Shown here in pieces: positions 1 to 12,759 of a stretch of DNA of 64,000 bases (its first letter is position 1; each line of letters begins with the position of its first letter). Location of the stretch: assembly GCA_008692225.1 (NCBI GenBank), contig VICG01000001.1:1352501-1416500 (forward strand), written 5' to 3'. Made by a program: the position numbers and the translations under genes. This DNA comes from Monilinia fructicola. Its lineage: Eukaryota > Ascomycota > Leotiomycetes > Helotiales > Sclerotiniaceae. The notes beneath the pieces are model-generated. The model searched no databases, was not told the DNA's origin, and saw only the letters and a program-made list of their open reading frames with translations.

Positions 1-265
1 GGATGATGTAGAATGTGGGGTGGTGGCTGGGAGTGGGGGGGAGGAATCCGTACGGGCCCCCGGGGCGAAGATTGCGGAAGTACCTCCGCAGTCGTATGCG
101 TGAAGGCATCATCATCATTGGTGAGCTTGCAATCGATGAATGCGGAGAATTGATCCGCGGATGGAGGATTACAGATAGGGGTAGGTACAGTGGTAGTGTG
201 GTGATTGAGCGATTTGATGTCGATAGGTTTACGGTTTTGTCGTCATTTTGTGGATTCTTCATCAT
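1..265 (-). CDS. possible 5' part of an unidentified gene running off the left edge
   Basis: On the minus strand a frame with natural-looking composition runs off the left edge. It contains stretches such as SADQFSAFIDCKLTNDDDAF and TAEVLPQSSPRGPVRIPPP, with Pro- and Ser-rich sequence typical of a disordered fungal regulatory protein. The nearest upstream start (Met at about 265, MMKNPQNDDK) is in another frame, so joining them needs one frame change. I do not recognise the family. The plus-strand reading of the same region gives a Gly/Trp-rich protein with implausible composition. Support is composition only. Confidence 0.25.
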   Translation of the reverse strand, partial: MMKNPQNDDKTVNLSTSNRSITTLPLYLPLSVILHPRINSPHSSIASSPMMMMPSRIRLRRYFRNLRPGGPYGFLPPTPSHHPTFYII

Positions 266-2041
266 CTGTTGCCAGGTGGAGATATGGGGCTTGGCTGCTT
301 GGCTGCTTGGGGACGGGAGTTTCTGTATTGTAGGCTGTGAGAACTGGGACTTGGTCACTTGGGCGTGGTTCTTTTCACATCTTTTTGGTTTCTTGTTGGG
401 GCTCTCTCAATGCTATGGCTAATTATGACTATGAGATGCAGCACAGATGCTACTGTGTGGGCATATTCATCTTTCTAGACCTGTTATGACGTCTTTCCGG
501 CGGAGGATGGTCTCATTGAATGTGGATTTCATGAGCCCATTCAGTTGTTATAACTTATGAGATGATATCGAAAGACGCATTTATTGCTGTCGTGATGTAC
601 AACTCACGCGGATGAATGGTATTTCGATCATGATCAAACCCTATCGACATGACACGAGAGTATTTACACTCTGCCCCCAATCTTGCTTAGGGGAACAAAA
701 TGGATCTGAGTGGTCACCCGGGCGTTAAATGCACGCTGGAGATCTCTAGAGCTTGTGTCTGCAGAATTCCGGCGTTTTGAGGAGTTGCTTTTGCAAAGTT
801 CTCTGAAGGGATGGCTTGTACACCAATCCGATGCTCAAAGGTAGCGTTGTCGGATACTCTGTAATTCCTGGTGCAAATGGCGAGATATTTGATACTTGGG
901 AAGTATGATTTCCTTCAGTACCTCTGTTCCTCATTGAAGTCAACAGCATCGAGAGGATTTATGCGAGGGGGGAAGAAGCCTAGCATTAATATCCATTTCC
1001 TATATTTTACAGTTTCCAGAGCTCAGTTGTTGGGGTCTGTTCTTGTTATCTGCTTTCCGTTGGCTTGACTTGCGCAGAATGTGTTGATTTTCGTGAACGT
1101 GTATAAATCTATTTTGAGGCTTGTACCCCGTGTTTCTCGGTGGGTTTTTTTTCTCCTTTTTTGATAACATCAATTAGTATCGCATATATTTTCAAGGTGC
1201 ATTTACTTCGGCAAAGTTTGACCTAACGGCCAGGAACATAAAGTCACGATGCATGATCAAAAGTGTGAACGCTTTTTGAGTGCGACGTAAGCTTCAGTGG
1301 TCTCTCGGGCTCTGTTTTTGGTCAGTAAGATACTGATGTCTGCTGGTGATTATTGTTCGATACCAATTGCTCCAGTTGTAATCAAAATCAGCCTAGTGTC
1401 TGTTGGAGAAATGGGATATAAAAACACAAATTACCTCTGATTGTGAGGCAAACGAAGATGAGCAGCTTTTGGTCATGCATATGTGTTCCTCAATACGAAG
1501 GAATAATATCTTTCATTAATTTTACAGTAATTACAAATATCTTTTGACTCCCACTATATTACGTATCAATGATATTCTCTACTATAAGTGTGTTACAGTT
1601 CCACTATGATCAAGCTTTATTTGACACCATACTCGTAATGACTACCCTTTTCTGCTTCGCTGATTCAAAGTTCCAACCAATTCAGTCAGCGAATTTCACC
1701 AAGTAATTATCCATGTTCTCTATTGTATTGAAATCTGGGAGCAAGTAAAGAATCATTCTTTGTATGCTCACCTCATTCCGGCAAAGGTGTCTTTGTCTCT
1801 CTAACATGCCTTTCATTCTGAATCCCAAAACGTCAAGAATATATAATCCATCGAAAGAAAGTATCAAGGAACCCTATTTCACAGCTTGTGGAACTTATTT
1901 ACCAACATCTCACCAGTATCCCAAAATTGATAAACTGCTAGAAAGCCGAGTGTGAGGTTTTCCCAGTCACATCGGAAAAGAATTCAATCGTGCCAAAACG
2001 ATCTATTATAGACATAAACCGCAAACTAGCAACATAGCATA
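266..2041. other. intergenic, no supported gene
   Basis: Only short unrelated open frames on both strands and no recognisable protein. The last few hundred bases are presumably promoter and leader of the OTU-like gene starting at 2042. No RNA gene or repeat was seen. Confidence 0.5.
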
Positions 2042-3915
2042 ATGGACCCAGTGAAGAGCGCGCTCGCGGTCGTCCGCGATCCCAACATAAATGTACCCCG
2101 TCCTGTATTCAAGGCACCTGCAATGACGCAGTCCACCGCGTGGAGATCGATGAGTAGGATGGAGAAAAGGGCAGAGTATGGTGAGGACGAGCCAAGGACA
2201 CAGCCAACATTATGGATTAGCAAAGAACAACTGAGGGCTCCATGGTGGGAACTCTACCCTGATTGGAAGCCCCCTGGGCACATTGTTCGTCCTCCTCTTC
2301 CTGCCGATGCTCGGGTTCCAATTGAACTTGTGAAGGTTACTATCGCGCGTAAGTTTGAGGAGAAAGGGAAGGGGGATGATAAACACGAAAAACTAATGCC
2401 ACCTGCAGAATCAGAAGTCCAAAAGAAGCGTCTTCGCTCCAAGGAAGAAGAGGAGGATGATAAAGATGACAAGCAGCCGACGAAAAAGCAGAAGTTAGGC
2501 GAAAGCAAGAAGGCAGTTCCTGAACCCCTCAAGCAAACTCGTGGTCCTCCAAAACGAACGCCCGGAATCTTCCCCTTATCTCCACAAAGAGGCTCGCACC
2601 CCCAGACCTAAAAATCCCGACACAGATCGCCTACGTGCCAAGTACCCAGGACCTGGGGAATTTGAATATAGATGGAGAAATAATGAACGTGCAGATGTAG
2701 ACAGTAGAGTACGAAATAGTATTGCTGCTGCTGGTGAATTGCCGGAAGTCAGGAATATGCCCCACGCAGTTCTGGAGGCAGAAGGGCGCTGAGGAATTTT
2801 CAGTATATGGGCGATCAACAGTTTTTTTCCATACCGGTTCGAGGCGATGGCAATTGCTTTTTCGGTGCTGGTAAGTCGTCGGGCCTATTACTCCATTCCC
2901 AGTGAGAATCTTTGTTGACGGCCTTAGTTTCCATCGCTCTGTATGGAACGAGCAAGTTTTGGCATCTGGTGAAATATGAGCACTGGTATTTCTTCCGCTA
3001 TGTGCTTACACACCCCGCTCATCATCCACGACATGACTTTTATTGGGCTTTGAACAGTACCCTAACCCCGCACAACCATAACATGTGGCAATCACTCAGC
3101 GTCCCACATGTAAGTTTCCAATTTCAGATCAACGCACCGCTCGCATCATGAATTGCATGTACTAATGATAAAACTATTCTAGGCGTGGCAGTCGGGCGAG
3201 CTCTTCAGCGTAACAACAGCCGACATCTACAACCTCTTCATCGTCCTTTACGAGCAGCTTCCCAAGCCCGAGGATAAAACGAGATCACAAAGACAGCAAG
3301 ACAATCAAAGCATTGACATCTTTGGCCAATACAACGCAACCCATGTATTCTTCCATCTGTTGGATCGGAATCATTATCAATTCTTACGGCCCCGCGCTAA
3401 TCCCGAAGCTCAATTTCCCTTCCCAGATGGGACGACCATTGCCCCCCGCCCCGGAAGAATGAAACAAAGGCCATTCGGAGGAAAGGGACGGCCTATTCTC
3501 CCTCCGCCGATTGCGCAGCCGACGATTCCACCCCCGAATCCGCTGAATCTCGCCAGGGTGCTTGGATACAATACTCCCAGGGAACTCTGGATTTAGAAAC
3601 CATGAACCGATGGATCAGGATAGAGCGAAGGGAGGCAGAAGATCAAAATGACCCGACGTCGTTGAAGTGGTGGTTGGAAGATCGGGCAGATGAGGGACAT
3701 GCAAAGATGTCATCATCCGTGTGATTATCACAAGCTCCGGTGAAGGCTCCCGCGCACTCTCCGGAGAACTTTACCCCATGAAGTCGGCACTTCCATCTGA
3801 GAAGGTAAAACAACCCGAAGAAGGAGTCACCAAAAAGGGGCCGCCAAAAAAAAAATCGCCCAACAAACGACAACGCAAAACCTGCGATGATGAAAGAATG
3901 TATCGCTCTTTGTAA
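2042..3915 (+). CDS. OTU-like cysteine protease (deubiquitinase-type) domain protein
   Basis: The signature is GDGNCFF (codons around 2843-2863), the OTU D-G-N-C motif with the catalytic Cys. About 150 residues later, DRNHYQFLRP has the expected catalytic His context. OTU proteases remove ubiquitin or related modifiers; the substrate cannot be inferred. The N-terminal part (2042-2611) is acidic/basic and Lys-rich, probably disordered. Two introns are clear: 2871-2927 and 3110-3182, both keeping frame. The links at about 2541-2592 and 2735-2843 change frame; the first could be a 49-nt intron with a weak donor. The frame breaks again near 3590, after which LETMNRWIRIERREAEDQ and a Lys-rich tail (to 3915) look like the true C-terminus. 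Start chosen at MDPVKSAL. Confidence 0.7.
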
Positions 3916-4633
3916 GGATCACGAAGAATAAAATATAAGTAGAAAGACTCCCAGAAAGGCTCCAGAAAAGCGGTTTCCGTTGAACTTCAACCGAGAGAGG
4001 CATTGAACACTGAGAAAGGAAAGCATATTGTAGACGTGAATGGCTGCGTACGAACCCATTTGCCGTGATCTTGTGGTGGTCTGGGAAAGGTGCGCGGGGA
4101 TGGTATAGATGAGTTGCCATTTAGCTGATTTTATTTTTCTTGCGGAATCGAAGTTGTTCTACGATATGATATCAACATGATATCGTATATCTATTATAGC
4201 TGGGCCACTAGTGGAGGAAGTAGTATCATCGCGATTATTTGGAAACTGAACAAAAATCTAAAAATATGAAAAATGCAATGCAAGTAATTTGTGTACCCAA
4301 CCGAAGTCATGGAAGACCTGCATTCTTCGAGCACGGTGGTATGCGTGTTTTGAGGCCACTCCAATATGTCGTCTCAAGACACTTGTCTTCCTCAAGGGTA
4401 CTAGGGCACACCATTACCCCTTAGCACAGCGTAGAGCTCTCGACTTCTCGACATCTGATCCTTTGTACCAACATAGGATGATGCGCATTCCGGACTTGGA
4501 TTTCGCTTTGTCCAACATTCAGGTCAAAGGCGATAAGCCACAGAACAAAGACTGCCTCGCTACCCAAAAAGAAGAAAACGATACAGATACACTTGTGATC
4601 AAACGTGTAACCTGATCTGCTCAGACCCAAACT
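3916..4633. other. intergenic between the two OTU-like copies
   Basis: No supported gene. Open frames at 4239-4615 have no recognisable features. The tract probably holds the 3' end of the first OTU-like gene and the upstream region of the second copy. Confidence 0.5.
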
Positions 4634-5897
4634 TTGAGCTCGGACGAAACGGCCACAACATCGCAATGTCAAAAGTCTACGAACCCCATTTTTACATATG
4701 ATGCCCGGATTCCAGGACAGCCACCTCGCGGGAGAGACATCAGCGATTACATACCACTGCAGCCGGGAAGAGAGCCCAGGGAAAATGATGAAGTGGCACC
4801 ATTCGAGGTTCTGCAATGGCTCTCGACCTATTACGGCCAGACGGTCCCCCGCTTCCTGAGATCAATCACGAAACGGACATTGACGAACTGCCGGATCAGC
4901 GCCTCCAGCAGACCATGGAAGAGTATGCAACCTTCACTCCGACGGTGAAGAAGAGGCGTCTGCAGCCATTCACCGAGATTGGAGTTGACGGTTTCCCCTT
5001 GGTTGAGAGCACCCAGTTCAACATCGTTCGCAGCTTTTCCGGCAGATCGACAATACTACGAGCAGCAGGATCTGATCTGGATAATATCGAATTCCTATTA
5101 CCGCGCCGGTAACCCCCCTCGAAGAATGGGCCCGGGTGAGGAAACGGGATGCTGACAAGAGTATAGTGGCCTGGTGCGTCTATGGGAACTGGGAATTCTG
5201 GCCGCAGGTGAAAGCGCAGCACCGCACATATGTCAACCGCGCGCTCGAGAACAAAGACCACCCGCGCAACGGCCTGTACAAAGACCTGAACAGCGCGCGG
5301 AAAGGCCACAACCATCTGAACTTGAAAGAGAGACTGGGGTACTCCATACTGCGCCATCAGACACGAGGACATCCAGCAGGTTACGGCGGACTTGTATGGC
5401 ATCTTCCTGGTGGTGTTTACCTATCAGCCAGAAGGGCAGGCGATAAAGCGGAGCGGAGTCACCCGGACCAAGCCGCCAAGCATTTTGCGCCAACGTTACG
5501 GGGCGACTTCAACCGTCCGCACAAGTTCATTCGGCTTTCTATTGGCACCATGCCGGAGAATATGAAGCAGTATCCGAACTCGAAGCAGATGTCGATATGG
5601 CAGATCTATGAGCCCATGATGCCCAACTTGACCCTCCCAGCGCGGCCTTCTGACTTCAGATACGTCAGGCCCTCCTTGGAGAATACAAAGGCATCTTTGC
5701 CGGAAGATATAAGCGAGGAGGAAGGGAATGGTTATGTACATCCATGGAGGAGGATTTATGGCGATAAACCTGTAATTCCAGCCCCACTTACACACCCACC
5801 TCGCTGGCCAAAAGGGATCCCAAACTGTGGATCTGGCGACATTAATATTGCCTTGGGATGTACATATAGCGAAGAGTCCCAAGGATCCAAAGGTTAA
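4634..5897 (+). pseudogene. decayed OTU-like paralogue of the gene at 2042-3915
   Basis: Homology to the neighbour is visible by eye. VYGNWEFWPQVKAQH matches LYGTSKFWHLVKYEH, and GHNHLNLKERL matches PHNHNMWQSL. EDIQQVTADLYGIFLVVF (frame starting near 5365) matches ELFSVTTADIYNLFIVLY, and NRPHKFIRL matches DRNHYQFLRP. These segments lie in at least two frames with no credible intron between them. Where the neighbour has GDGNCFF this copy reads DADKSIV: the catalytic Cys is missing and about three residues are lost. Upstream frames (4634-4948, 4816-5112) are hard to align. It is best read as a tandem duplicate that lost protease function. Some breaks could be assembly errors, but the missing Cys is not explained by a simple one-base slip. 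Confidence 0.6.
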
Positions 5898-7691
5898 TCT
5901 GAGGAGAATACCAATCTGGATACGAAGTAAAGAAGTAGAAAATTAAGATGCGAAGATTTAGGGTTGCACTGTTGTCAGGAAAATCGAGGTCTTTAGTTTA
6001 TTTTAGGAATATCCCTGCTATGACGTATCCCCTCTACATTCTTAGTGAACATCAAGACTCGCGCATACCCTCATGGAGACAAATTGTGCATATGGTCTCT
6101 GGATAGTGAATTCTTTTTGTGGGGGCTGCAGTAGTAGTATGATGACATTAAAATTGTTAGAACCACGTGTTAGGCTGGTACTATCTTGCAAGCTATCTAC
6201 CTCAACTACGAATGTTTCCAAGGTTGTGTCAACAAGTCTAACATGCAAGAAAGGGAAATTGAAGGGGCGCGTTGGGGGGGGGGGGGGGGGGGGAGATCGC
6301 TATCTACCTCGCTACTGAATTGCTATTATGCCGTCGCTACTGCTTACAGATCAAGACTAAAATATAATACTAACGTTAACACTAATATCAACATCAATAT
6401 GTAAATTATCCTTAATCTAGCGTTTTTTAATCGCCAAAATAGAAACTTCATATAGATTAGAGAAGATAGACAAGATTGCACCAAATTTCATGTACAAATC
6501 TTCAAGCAGAAGTCAGGTTATACCCAGAACGGACTCAAATATATATAACTTCAGTCCGCCAAACTCTCCACCATCACATCCACCATAGAACAAAAACGCA
6601 TTTCTAATTCGAGGTTCTAGACCCAGTGAATACTGCAATCAGCGAAATTACTGTCACAAAGATTTTCCAGCAAAACAAAATGTCAATGGTGAAATTGGAG
6701 ATGGCCAGCAAGCTTGATGGAGTGGACGAGTCGAAAAAGCAATTCACAGAAGATAGAATTCCAATCGTAGATAGTGCTTGTCAATGGAAGAAGCAGAACG
6801 TTATGAAGAATTGCGAGTATTGACTCTTCCAAGTATATACTACCAATGTAGTCTGATGATGGTTATGAGCGTATTGAGATACATCTGCATCATGAACATG
6901 AACAGCCAGCACCGAAAAAACTACGATGACTAATGTTCTTGGTTGTCAAATTCATCGGATCAATATCGATATCGGCATGTGCCACGGAAAGCAAGAGTGT
7001 AAGTAAGTTTGTGGTTATTTATGTTTAGACATTCAAGATGACGATGAAGGGTTGCTTGTTCTTGCAACGAATACAAGCTACGAGCCAACTGATATGGTGA
7101 TTTCGGTAGCTTATATGCTTACCGTATGAGAATCTGCGTAGGAATGAGGTTTCGGAATAGGAATGAAAGTGCCGTGAGAGATGAGAGCGATAAGCGAAAC
7201 GTACTTGGACATAAAGGGGCCTGGGTTTAAATGAAAAGAGGATTTATATGATGAGGGCCTATAATCCAAGTAGGATGCAAAAAAATTTACTTTGGGTTAC
7301 CTACGAGGTATTAAATCACTCATGTGCACTGGAAATCATAAAATATAGGAATGAAAAAGGGTAAAAAGGTATTGAAAAAACGATATGATATTTATATTTT
7401 TTGGGGTTTTGGGTTTTATTTTCTAATAAACGAAACTGAATATTCCCATTGCATTAAGCAACAAACGAAATTGAATGTTTCCATGAAGTATTTTTTGGGT
7501 TTTATGTTTTTCGGTTTTTTTGGGGGGGAAATTGTGTTTTATAAAGGAATTGAATATTCCCATTGTGTTAAACAACCAATGAAATCAAATGTTTCCATGA
7601 AGCTCTGTATGACAAAGATGAAAATAAAATATCAAACAGCAACACAATCTGTTCATCAATGGGGCTTTGTGAGAGAAAAAGGATCAAGAGT
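5898..7691. other. intergenic, no supported gene
   Basis: AT-leaning sequence with short frames only. It contains a 20-base G run (6274-6293) and Lys/Phe-rich frames at 7351-7695 typical of random AT-rich DNA. The right end overlaps the 3' end of the minus-strand zinc-finger gene. Confidence 0.5.
6274..6293. repeat. G homopolymer, 20 bases
   Basis: An uninterrupted run of G. Length is probably unstable in the genome and unreliable in the assembly. Confidence 0.95.
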
Positions 7692-8327
7692 CTAACACTC
7701 AATTCCCGAGGCTGTAGGATCATCAGGTGTTCTGAGGAACCCGCCAGAGCCAGACATTTTGTTAGTGATGGAAAGCTTTCCAACGGGAATGGATTCAAAT
7801 TCACTCTTATTGTCTCCATTGTCTTCTGTCTTTCCAGACTTATCTTTGAACGTCTCTAACCAATGAATGGAGTTCATGTGGTAGGCCAAGGCGTTTTTCC
7901 CACCTTTCAAGTGACGGCTGCAGGTTTTGCAAGTACTTTCATTGCGGAATTTGATGTCATGGTATTGTTTGATATGCGTTCTCAAATGCTTCAAGGTATG
8001 CAATTTGTGTTTGCAGTTAGAATCAGTGCATGGAAATTCTCCATGAAAACTCTGCTTGTGTTTTCTCAGTGATGACATTTCACGAAATGTTGCATCGCAC
8101 TCGTTGCAGTTTGTGCCCTGATCATGAACTTGGTCTAAGTGTTTGGAGAGACTCACCATGTCAGTGAATTTCTCATCACACCTATGACACCCATGGAATT
8201 TGCTTGGATGCTTGGCAATTTTGTGAAGTCGCAGAGCGCTAGCACTCGATAAAGTTTCGCCACAAAATAAACATATGACTGTCGAGCCTCTGGCTCTTTG
8301 ACTGCCTTTCTGGATTCGGTAACTCAT
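7692..8327 (-). CDS. C2H2 zinc-finger protein, five fingers
   Basis: A single intact exon of 211 residues. Five Cys2His2-type fingers occupy most of the first 160 residues. Their cysteine pairs read CLFC, CHRC, CNEC, CTDSNC (four-residue spacing) and CKTC, each followed by paired His such as HKIAKH, HLDQVH, HKQSFH, HIKQYH and HMNSIH. The C-terminal 50 residues are Ser/Asp/Lys-rich and unstructured (GKTEDNGDNKSEFES). Linkers are not the canonical TGEKP type, so nucleic-acid binding is likely but targets are unknown. Start chosen at MSYRIQKG; no intron is needed. It is one of the few genes in the window without frame damage. Confidence 0.8.
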   Translation of the reverse strand: MSYRIQKGSQRARGSTVICLFCGETLSSASALRLHKIAKHPSKFHGCHRCDEKFTDMVSLSKHLDQVHDQGTNCNECDATFREMSSLRKHKQSFHGEFPCTDSNCKHKLHTLKHLRTHIKQYHDIKFRNESTCKTCSRHLKGGKNALAYHMNSIHWLETFKDKSGKTEDNGDNKSEFESIPVGKLSITNKMSGSGGFLRTPDDPTASGIEC

Positions 8328-11300
8328 TTAGCGTGTATCTGTTGGTATGTTTATGTTGGGTAAGTTTAGATATTGGGTTTGATGAATCAAGTTATGTTTA
8401 ATACGTTTGTGTGAATTGAAGAATTTGAAAACTTTTATACAAGCCAATATGTCTTGTTCATCCAAATGTTCAATTGTTCACTGCGTCTGAACAGCGGAAT
8501 ACAAACACAAACACAAACACAGAACAGAGTCACTACAACATCAATTCAGAATGAATTCAATACCATTTCCATTTCAGTTACGATTGCAGGACTTTTGTTT
8601 GTAGAATTAAGAGCAATGGAAGAACCTATCCGCCCCATCAAATGAATAACCAAATGATTTGTTTTCCCGAGTCAAAAACTCAAGTGAGCAAGAAGGCTAG
8701 AGTGTAATTTGTCACGCTCATATAGCTGCATGAAACTCTCAAGATAATAGATTCCAATATGTTCCAATATAGATCAAGATGTAAACTGAGAATTATGCTT
8801 CCTTTACCCCATAATCAACCAAGAGATAGATTGCCACCATCTCATTAATATAAAACATATCACGTGATTTATGATGCATTGTTGCAATCATAATCCCTTA
8901 TTGAGGGATCAAATCAAATGATCTCGGTCTGATCTACAAATCAAACATTACAGTATGAGAAAATAGGGTTCATCCCCTCGAGAATAGAAGCGAATTCCCC
9001 CATTCCCTTCCTTGACTCCAAGGATAAGTCCATTTGAAAGCATTGACAAGAGATACGACACATGACTAGATTAGTTCTAACCACCAAACTTCTCTTTATC
9101 TCAATCTTCATCATGGCAAGAGGAAAGAGAAGTAGCGCTTGCTACAATAAATAATAAATATAACAAACAAGTTAAAGAATGCCAGTCCCAGTCTCGTAAA
9201 GTCATCTCAACTTAAGATGATTCGATCAGGAAATGCGAAATTTCCGACACGAATTGTTTGAGTGATCACGAGCTCAAGCTCCTGTGACATAATCCCAAGT
9301 AAAAAAGACCCCTTGTTACGAGTGTGCATTGTTTGATCTGAGAAAGAAAGAGATGAAATGGTGGGATTAGATGAATGAGAGTAAGAATAAAAAATGGAAA
9401 GTTTTAGAGATGCTCAAGGAGTTCATTACGAGAGGTGTGGAGAATTAGAGGAAGCATACCGGCAACTCTACAGTACTGTACTCCGGACAGAGAGTATGGC
9501 CGCAGCATGGGTCTGAAGAAAAAGTTAGAAAGGAGGAGCAGGAGCATCATTCCCCATTTTAAAGCTTAACTTTCGAGATACACAGATTTGGTTGAAGCTC
9601 GGCACAAAAGGTATGGATACTTTAGATACATCGAGCAGAGTGAGCCAAAAAGCTTATTCCTTTTGTTTCGCAGGATGGATTTCACGGTCAAACAAATCCG
9701 GAAGAGGATTTCAAGAAATTTGTGAAGGTATTCCAAGGTTTGTGTGAAACGTCCACGCAGCCCCTTTTCCAACCAATAAGGATTGCGTTGGATGAAATGG
9801 AAAGGATCTTCAAGGTTGCAGCAGTTACTTTGGATACAGCAGCTACCTACAGTAGTAGGTATGGTAATATTTAACCGCCCAGAATTGATCGCATCTTATC
9901 TCATCTCGTAAATTTAGATTCTAGGAGAGAGGCTGAGATGAAGATGAAGGAAGAGTTGTAATGGAACGAGTGACGATAAATTTGGCGCGTAGGAATTTGG
10001 ATGTCGGAAATTTCCTTTGTTCCTTTTTCTACCGTGTGAATTTTGTATTGGATGTCAGAGACTGAAGACCACCAGGCTGATGGGTAGGAAGTTGGAACAA
10101 AATGGTCCACATGTGTAGTGGAGAAGTAGAAGTACAGAGTAGAAGTAGTCTGTATATTATTATTGTACTCTGTACATTCTCATAATGAAAAGATAACACA
10201 GTACAGAACTCTCTTGTCTTTACCCTTTGCTTTTGCAGGGCTGGTTGGGTCTCTTGTATTGATTGTAGTTTGTATATCCATGGATGGATGTGAATCATGA
10301 ATCTTGCTTATCCTGTCATCAGTTTGTCACGTGCATGATTAGGTAATCTTAGGTAAAGTGTGTCTAGCTACGTAGTGCCTAGTAGCATAATCAATTGATT
10401 TCTTGACTGTCTTCTGGGTTGTTGTACCTACTTCGAAGGTTTGTTGTGACCTAATATGATCAATTGATTCTACTCAATATCATCATGTCAAAATGCATAA
10501 TGATAATGATGATAATGATGCAATAACACAATAACACAATAACACAATAACGCCATGACACAACGATACAGTTATTACCAAGTAAAATAGACAAGGTTGT
10601 TCTCTTTAGTCAGGTACAAGTAAGACTTGCAACTTGACAACTTCACAACTTCCCAACCCAGCCCAACCCATCTAAGGCTGAATGAATTCTATTGAAATCC
10701 AATATCAATCCAAGTACATACATACCTCAGCATTTTCAACCATCCATGGATAGATTAACCACACTACTAATTCAGGTACAACAGTGCTAATGCAAATGGG
10801 AAGAGGCAAAAGAGGTAGAAGAGGTAAAAGATTAGACCGAAATCTCGCTTCGTTCCGAATCATCCATCCATCTATCTCCATGGAGAGAGGATCTAGCTAT
10901 CAAACTCCTCATGTCTTGAAAATTGATGATTATCCTTACTAGTTTCATCATCTATCCCTTGTCAAATCCTTGCATTCACGTTCAAAAATTTAAGATTACC
11001 GGTTGATTGTGGGGATTAACTTAAAATTGAATGAACGGTCAGATGGAAAGACTACGGGAAAGATGTATGGTTGTTCTACTCCGTACCGTACTATTCTATC
11101 TATTCTATCTATCACTGGAGCTTGAGATCAAAGAGTCCACAGGTTCCAATGATGTTTGATCTATTGAAAGAAAGGGGATGGAGTGTGACAGATCTGAAGC
11201 TATGTGAAGCTAGATGTTCTACGAAGAGAAGAAAAGAGTGAAGATGAAGTCAAGAAATCAAGTCTAGAAGCATGATCGCCCTAACCATGATTCACAATAG

Positions 11301-12423
11301 ATCAAAGAGAAAAGATTGAAATGGAATGAAACATCCATGATCACGACGATGATGATGAGAATACGGTATAGACGCACAAACTAATCCCAACCAGTTCAAG
11401 ATTCGGAGATTGTTTATGTTCACCAGACTCCAATTCAATTTCATTTATTATTTCATTTGTATGACAAAAAATAATTACTTCTTTCCTTGCTCATCACAGT
11501 GATCACATCCTTCGTACATACTCCTCCGTGGACCGTAAGTACTCCTCCGTAAGTAGCTTTCCTAGCTGGTGGATATGAACAATAGGCGAAAGGAGCCTTT
11601 TGATTTGATCGCTTATGTTGCATTATATTGTCAAATGGATTTGTATCCTCTTTTGCCATAGTAACCATGATTCGGCTACCTAATTAGATCTAGGAATCTT
11701 TCCTTTGCCCAGGGCACACGGTACTGTCTGTACTCCGTACAGTTCACGAGTATCTACTATCGATGGATTTCCCTCGGTCCTACTGTAATTTTCCTTCCCC
11801 TAGTCCATCCAAGGAGGAAGAGAGAAAGAGTTCGTTCTACCCAATCATAGACCGTCTCCATAACAAATTCCCCCACTCGTACTCAACCGCTCGCTCAGAT
11901 ATCTTCTGCATCTTGCGCACCAAATTTCGACTTTCTCTTCTCTCTTCTCAACACCAAACTACAAACACATTCATTCTCAAAATACCTGCAGCTTGCTTCA
12001 GAGAAATCAGACTTCGTTGGCAAAGTCTACATCATCATTATCAATCGTATATTTCAAGAACACATACTCCCTCCACATCCACATTACTTGCGCCAGTACG
12101 TTCAGTATTACTCACCATCATTCGACAACACCTATTCACCGAACCCATCCATATTGTTTCTATTGTTCAAAGTTTGAGCTTATTGAGCCAAAGCACTCAC
12201 TCCACTTTTGAAACAATACAAGAACTCTTGACGCTTTGATCAATATCTTTCTGATATATATCTTCCTGATATATATCTTCCTGCTCAAAACAACCATCTA
12301 GCAAAAACTACTCACTTTTATCTACGCCGTCTTTCGATCTTCAAAATCTAGAACAAACATCACCAGACTACTTGTCAATAAATTCAAACCCTTACCCAAG
12401 AACCTTTCAATCCAACATACAAA
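8328..12423. other. long non-coding stretch and leader of the GPI-type gene
   Basis: About 4 kb without a convincing gene. The first part would be the promoter of the minus-strand zinc-finger gene. The last 600-700 bases are pyrimidine-rich (many CAACA, CTTC and TCTC tracts) and look like the promoter and 5' leader of the gene at 12424. A 158-residue frame at 11763-12239 lies in this tract; its Ser/Thr/His/Leu-rich composition fits the nucleotide bias rather than a protein. Short AATAACAC repeats occur around 10525-10550. Confidence 0.5.
12251..12280. repeat. 15-bp tandem duplication in the leader of the GPI-type gene
   Basis: Two exact head-to-tail copies of CTGATATATATCTTC (12251-12265, 12266-12280) lie about 145 bases before the start codon. 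This could be a simple slippage product or a TATA-rich promoter element. Confidence 0.8.
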
Positions 12424-12759
12424 ATGGAATTCTACGGTCTCAAAGCCTTGTTGCTTTCCCTTTTCGTCGCACTTGTTTGCGCACAATCTGTGACCTCAAC
12501 CACCACATACACCTCTACTTCAACCGCCACTCGAACCATTACAGTCTCTGAAGTTGTCGCATCTGTGACTTCTACCTACGCAACTTACAACACCTCTTCC
12601 ATTGTTCCTACAGGATCAGCTGGAACCATTGTTGCGTCTCTCACACCAAAGGTTTCGGCTCCAGCAGTTACCAATTTCATTGGTGCCGCACCTAATGTTC
12701 AAGCCGGAAGTTATGGTGCCATGGGATTGTTTGTTATGGCCGTTGCAGCGTTGCTGTAA
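12424..12759 (+). CDS. small secreted GPI-anchor-type Ser/Thr-rich protein
   Basis: An intact 111-residue single-exon frame. Residues 1-20 form a signal peptide ending in ALVCA before QSVTS. Residues 21-75 are Thr/Ser-rich (TTTYTSTSTATRTITVSE), expected to be O-glycosylated. Near the C-terminus a small-residue stretch (GAAPNVQAGSYGA) precedes a hydrophobic tail AMGLFVMAVAALL that ends the protein, the layout of a GPI attachment signal. The product should sit at the plasma membrane or cell wall. Small fungal wall proteins of this layout are common; I cannot name a characterised orthologue. The Kozak context (AAA before ATG) supports the start. Confidence 0.8.
   Translation: MEFYGLKALLLSLFVALVCAQSVTSTTTYTSTSTATRTITVSEVVASVTSTYATYNTSSIVPTGSAGTIVASLTPKVSAPAVTNFIGAAPNVQAGSYGAMGLFVMAVAALL

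Noticed and set aside
11763..12239. 158-residue frame before the GPI-type gene
   Set aside because: Pyrimidine/CA-rich leader composition explains the Ser/Thr/His/Leu bias; no motif.
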